Shown here: positions 4,996-8,049 of the stretch, piece after piece
How positions within the stretch are numbered: position 1 is the stretch's first letter
How the letters are laid out: every line of letters begins with the position of its first letter
From: JACPLA01 sp035291905
GTDB taxonomy: Bacteria; Bacteroidota; Ignavibacteria; UBA10030
Direction: 5' to 3'
DNA length: 8,049 nt
Assembly (NCBI GenBank): GCA_035291905.1
Contig: DATDRF010000298.1
Location: 1-8,049, forward strand
Program-made: the position numbers and the translations under genes
The notes under the pieces: generated by a model
The model's input: the letters and a program-made list of their open reading frames with translations, nothing else
What the model was told of the DNA's origin: nothing
Database searches by the model: none

Positions 4996-6486
4996 ATGAC
5001 TATTGGGAAGAAAATGATTGGCGGATATACAATCGTTCTAATGTCCTTGATCGTTGTTGCAGGCGTCGGACTCTATTCCCTGCGAACGATCAGCAACTCC
5101 TACGATGATTTCATCGATGTTTCGGAAAGGCTCGTGGCGGGCGCCGATGAACTGAGATACGAAGTAAGAAACCAGACAGCTCATTACCGGGCTTTCCTGC
5201 TCTATCCTCAGGATAGAGAGAAATACCGGAATGACATGCGACAGGACCATCAGCGCTTTGGCGAGATCATTCAGAACATGCGAAAACTCATTCTAACACC
5301 TGAAGGTCTGAGTATCCTGAATGGCATTGCAGATGTACAAGCGAAACATGAAAAGTCACAGGAAATGGTCATGGCCCTCGCAGAGAAAGGCAGGCAAGCG
5401 GAAGCACTTGCGCTTGGCATGAAAGAAGTTCTCCCTTTGTCTGAGGCACTGGTTGGGGAAGCAGATCGATTCCGAAAACGGGAGCTGCAGATAGAAGCTG
5501 ATGGCCGGATAGAAGTGACCGGTGCGATAAACCGCTTATCCCTGATTATGATTGGCATCTCGCTTCTTGCAATCGGTTTCGGCGCAGCAAGCGGCATTTG
5601 GATTACGCGGTCAATCACACGACAAGTCAACGAGAGTGTCTCGCAGCTCTCATCGAGTGCAGCAGAGATTCTCGCAATGACCACACAAGTTGCAGCCGGG
5701 GCCTCCGAGACAGCGACAGCGGTGAGCGAGACAACGACGACAGTCGAGGAGGTCAAACAGACCGCACTGTTGGCCAGTCAGAAAGCGAAGTATGTGTCAG
5801 AGAGCTCGCAGAAAGCGGCACAAGTCGCACAAGTGGGAAAAAAGTCCGTCCAGGAATCGATTGAGGGGATGAACCGGATCCGCGAACAGATGGAGTCGAT
5901 TGCCGAAAGTATCGTCAGGCTGAGCGAGCAGAGTCAGGCCATTGGAGAGATCATTGCAACCGTCAACGACCTGGCAGAGCAATCCAATCTCTTGGCAGTG
6001 AATGCTGCCATCGAGGCGGCGAAAGCCGGCGAACAGGGAAAGGGCTTTGCAGTTGTGGCACAGGAAGTCAGGAGCCTAGCTGAACAGTCGAAACATGCAA
6101 CTGCACAGGTGCGGACGATCTTGAATGATATCCAAAAGGCAACAAGCGTGGCAGTGCTGGCGACCGAACAAGGAGGGAAAGCAGTTGAAGCTGGGGCGAA
6201 GCAGTCGGCGGAGGCTGGGGAATCGATCCGCGTATTGACAGAGGGTGTTGCAGAAGCAGCGCAAGCAGCAACGCAGATAGCAGCGTCGAGCCAGCAGCAG
6301 TTGGTGGGGATGGACCAGATGGCATTGGCGATGGACAATATCAAGCAGGCAAGCGCGCAAAACGTCGCCGGGACGAGACAGGCGGAGAAGGCGGCGCAGG
6401 ACCTGCAGAAGCTTGGGAATAAACTGAAACAACTTGTAGATGAAAAAGCACTACCCAGGAATAACGGCAATGAAAAAGCAGGATGA
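4996..6486 (+). CDS. Methyl-accepting chemotaxis protein, transmembrane, four-helix sensor, apparently without full HAMP
   Basis: Membrane chemoreceptor of 496 residues that controls CheA. TM1 is at about 11-30, TM2 at about 181-204. Between them, about 150 residues form a helical periplasmic domain of the 4HB_MCP kind ('QTAHYRAFLLYPQDREKYRND'), ligand unknown. After TM2 the chain reads 'ITRSITRQVNESVSQLSSSAAE' and passes straight into the signalling coiled coil; the second HAMP helix and its usual connector and 'DE.G' motif are not seen. The signalling hairpin is canonical, with the tip region 'AEQSNLLAVNAAIEAAKAGEQGKGFAVVAQEVRSLAEQS' split around residues 327-365. Alanine- and glutamine/glutamate-rich stretches on both arms would carry methylation sites for the CheR encoded upstream. 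The C-terminus lacks an NWETF-like CheR tether. The ribosome-binding site is GGGAGA (4983-4988). The gene overlaps cheA by 17 nt. Confidence 0.95.
   Translation: MTIGKKMIGGYTIVLMSLIVVAGVGLYSLRTISNSYDDFIDVSERLVAGADELRYEVRNQTAHYRAFLLYPQDREKYRNDMRQDHQRFGEIIQNMRKLILTPEGLSILNGIADVQAKHEKSQEMVMALAEKGRQAEALALGMKEVLPLSEALVGEADRFRKRELQIEADGRIEVTGAINRLSLIMIGISLLAIGFGAASGIWITRSITRQVNESVSQLSSSAAEILAMTTQVAAGASETATAVSETTTTVEEVKQTALLASQKAKYVSESSQKAAQVAQVGKKSVQESIEGMNRIREQMESIAESIVRLSEQSQAIGEIIATVNDLAEQSNLLAVNAAIEAAKAGEQGKGFAVVAQEVRSLAEQSKHATAQVRTILNDIQKATSVAVLATEQGGKAVEAGAKQSAEAGESIRVLTEGVAEAAQAATQIAASSQQQLVGMDQMALAMDNIKQASAQNVAGTRQAEKAAQDLQKLGNKLKQLVDEKALPRNNGNEKAG
6440..6480 (+). repeat. 11-bp direct repeat giving two in-frame cheA start candidates
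   Basis: The sequence ATGAAAAAGCA occurs at 6440-6450 and again at 6470-6480. The offset is exactly 30 bp, so both ATGs are in the cheA frame and each would begin 'MKK'. AGGA (6457-6460) lies nine bases before the second copy, while the first has no good Shine-Dalgarno, so 6470 is preferred. Use of the first would add ten residues and lengthen the overlap with the MCP gene to 47 nt. Confidence 0.6.
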
Positions 6487-8049
6487 CGATTTCCTCAAGA
6501 AACTGCTTTCGACGTTTAAAATTGAAGCAAAAGAGCATATCGAAGCACTTTCTTCCGGATTGATTGAACTGGAACATGCCTCATTGCCCGAAAAGCAAGC
6601 GGAGATGGTTGAAACAATCTTCCGTGAAGCACACAGCCTCAAGGGCGCGGCACGGGCAGTCAACGTTATGGGAATCGAAAGTATCTGCCAGTCCATGGAG
6701 AGTGTCTTTTCTTCGTTGAAGCGCCGGGAAATTGCGCTTTCGGCAGGAATGTTCGATGTGCTGCACCACGCAGTGGATGGCCTCGAAACATTGCTCTTAT
6801 CTCTTAATGCCGGGACAGCTGCAAATGAGAAATCGGCAACGAATTCAATGGTTCGTCAGATAGAGGATCTCCTGAAGGGTACAAAGACTATTAAGGTACG
6901 CGACGAACGTGGACGAAGGCCGATGCCTGACGGTCAGACGATGCTCCCGCCAACGTCACCACAAGATCTTTCAAAGGAATCTCGGAACGTAGCGGCGATG
7001 GAGACCGTGAGAGTGCCGGTTTCAAGACTTGAGTCCCTTATGCTTCAAGCGGAAGAAATGCTCTCGGCAAAGTTAGCGGTGGGACAGCTCAGTATTGACC
7101 TCCGACGCGTCGGCACCAACATTTCATTCTTACGCAAAGAATGGAGGAGCATCCAACCGGAATTTCATTCCTTGATGCGAGCGTTTGAAAAGAACGGAAA
7201 CGGATTCGGAACGGATGGAGTCCATGCCAGAAAGGTTTCCGAATTCCTGCAGTCAAACGAGGCTTTCATCCGATCGCTCGACGGAGAAGCGAGCGCACTC
7301 ATCCGATTGACCGATCAAGACCATCGGTCCATTGCCACCATGGTTGATAACCTCCTCAATGATGTGAAAAAGATCCACATGCTTCCATTCTCCACGGTGC
7401 TGGGAATATTTCCAAGATTTGTTCGCGAGCTTTCGCGTGAACAGGGGAAAGAAATAGAATTGACACTGCGCGGGGCCGAGATCGAGACGGACAGGCGAAT
7501 CCTGGAGGAAATGAAGGATCCCCTCGTGCACTTGGTGAGAAACTGTCTCGATCACGGTGTCGAGAAACCGAAGGAGCGGGAGCGAAAGGGAAAACCTCCG
7601 CATGCATCGATCACCATAGCTGTCTCGCATCAGGAGGGCGATAAAGTCGAAATCATCGTCGCTGATGACGGCCCTGGAATCGACGCGGCAAGAGTCCGTG
7701 CGGCAGTTAAGAAAGCTGGCCTCATCACATACGATGAGGCGCACCAGCCGAGCGATGAGGAGGTCTTGCCACTCATCTTTGCTTCCGGAGTTTCTACAAG
7801 TCCCTTCGTCACGGATGTTTCCGGCCGAGGGCTCGGTCTTACCATTGTACGCGAGAAAGTGGAACGCCTGGGGGGCGTCGTTTCGTTCGAGACGCGTGTT
7901 GACGAAGGAACGACCTTCCGCATTTCTCTTCCCCTGACACTCGCCAGGTTCCGGGGATTGCTTGTTCGATTGAGAGACCGATTGTTCGTAATCCCGAGTC
8001 TGAATATTGAGCGAGCCTTGGCTGTCACATCGAGCCAGATTAGAACCGT
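6470..8049 (+). CDS. cheA: CheA histidine kinase (3' truncated by window)
   Basis: Core kinase of the chemosensory array; it phosphorylates a response regulator under receptor control. The window shows 526 codons with no stop. P1 (HPt) covers about 5-115, with phospho-His H55 in 'REAHSLKGAARAV'. A linker of about 138-176 contains no recognisable P2 domain. The P3 dimerisation region is long (about 177-330) and includes 'FLRKEWRSI' and 'EFLQSNEAFIRSL', ending in 'KKIHMLPFSTVLGIFPRFV'. P4 is an intact ATP-binding domain: N-box 'HLVRNCLDHGVE' (354-365), 'DDGPGID' (399-405), F-box near F437 and 'SGRGLGLTIV' (451-460). P5 (CheW-like) begins near 490 and is cut. The start at 6470 has AGGA nine bases upstream and overlaps the MCP gene by 17 nt; 6440 is an in-frame alternative. 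A C-terminal receiver, as in FrzE-type hybrids, could exist beyond the edge. Confidence 0.95.
   Translation, partial: MKKQDDDFLKKLLSTFKIEAKEHIEALSSGLIELEHASLPEKQAEMVETIFREAHSLKGAARAVNVMGIESICQSMESVFSSLKRREIALSAGMFDVLHHAVDGLETLLLSLNAGTAANEKSATNSMVRQIEDLLKGTKTIKVRDERGRRPMPDGQTMLPPTSPQDLSKESRNVAAMETVRVPVSRLESLMLQAEEMLSAKLAVGQLSIDLRRVGTNISFLRKEWRSIQPEFHSLMRAFEKNGNGFGTDGVHARKVSEFLQSNEAFIRSLDGEASALIRLTDQDHRSIATMVDNLLNDVKKIHMLPFSTVLGIFPRFVRELSREQGKEIELTLRGAEIETDRRILEEMKDPLVHLVRNCLDHGVEKPKERERKGKPPHASITIAVSHQEGDKVEIIVADDGPGIDAARVRAAVKKAGLITYDEAHQPSDEEVLPLIFASGVSTSPFVTDVSGRGLGLTIVREKVERLGGVVSFETRVDEGTTFRISLPLTLARFRGLLVRLRDRLFVIPSLNIERALAVTSSQIRT

Noticed and set aside
4896..5108. 70-codon plus-strand ORF beginning in an ATGA overlap with the second cheW
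   Set aside because: Despite the tempting overlap it runs over 100 nt into the MCP gene in another frame and its product has no recognisable features.
5271..6470. Long minus-strand ORFs opposite the MCP gene
   Set aside because: Their Ser/Ala/Cys-rich products mirror the Ala/Glu-rich coiled coil of the MCP read backwards and are not credible proteins.
7253..8028. Minus-strand ORFs opposite cheA (7253-7744, 7630-8028)
   Set aside because: The plus frame encodes an unbroken CheA with all kinase motifs; the antisense frames have no recognisable domains and are shadows.

Overview
The window is a single-direction (+ strand) bacterial signal-transduction locus. It carries a two-component pair followed by most of a chemosensory gene cluster. 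Every gene reads left to right, and most junctions are ATGA stop/start overlaps or gaps short enough for an operon. No rRNA, tRNA, mobile element or CRISPR array is visible. Base composition is roughly balanced. Families, domain layouts and weak-to-moderate Shine-Dalgarno sequences fit a free-living Gram-negative-type bacterium, but the window alone does not fix the phylum. Deltaproteobacteria-like, Nitrospirota or Ignavibacteria/Chlorobi-type lineages are all plausible, and this is inference.

Region 1 (1-1577): the 3' part of a GAF-containing HisKA_3-type histidine kinase, cut by the left edge, overlaps by 4 nt a NarL/FixJ-type response regulator with a LuxR-type HTH. Region 2 (1578-1828): a 251-nt non-coding gap, the longest in the window. 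It holds a weak promoter-like pair, two small hairpins and a perfect 12-bp palindrome, and probably separates two transcription units. Region 3 (1829-8049): a chemosensory operon in the order receiver-only response regulator, CheW, CheR with C-terminal TPRs, a second CheW with a basic helical N-terminal extension, a membrane MCP without a recognisable full HAMP domain, and CheA, cut by the right edge.

The expected working of the cluster is as follows. The MCP senses a signal through its four-helix periplasmic domain and controls CheA through the CheW proteins. CheR methylates the MCP. CheA phosphorylates a receiver, and the receiver-only protein at the head of the operon is the only visible candidate. 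The combination of TPR-CheR, two CheWs, a CheA with a long dimerisation segment, a non-CheY-like receiver and no flagellar genes resembles Frz-like 'alternative cellular function' or type IV pilus chemosensory systems more than flagellar chemotaxis. CheB and the rest of CheA would be expected to the right.

The least ordinary details are small. A 21-codon mini-ORF exactly bridges the receiver gene and cheW through a TGATG and an ATGA junction. An 11-bp repeat, 30 bp apart and in frame, gives cheA two identical-looking start sites. I did not find a wholly unknown multi-gene system; this is a recognisable pathway with unusual details.
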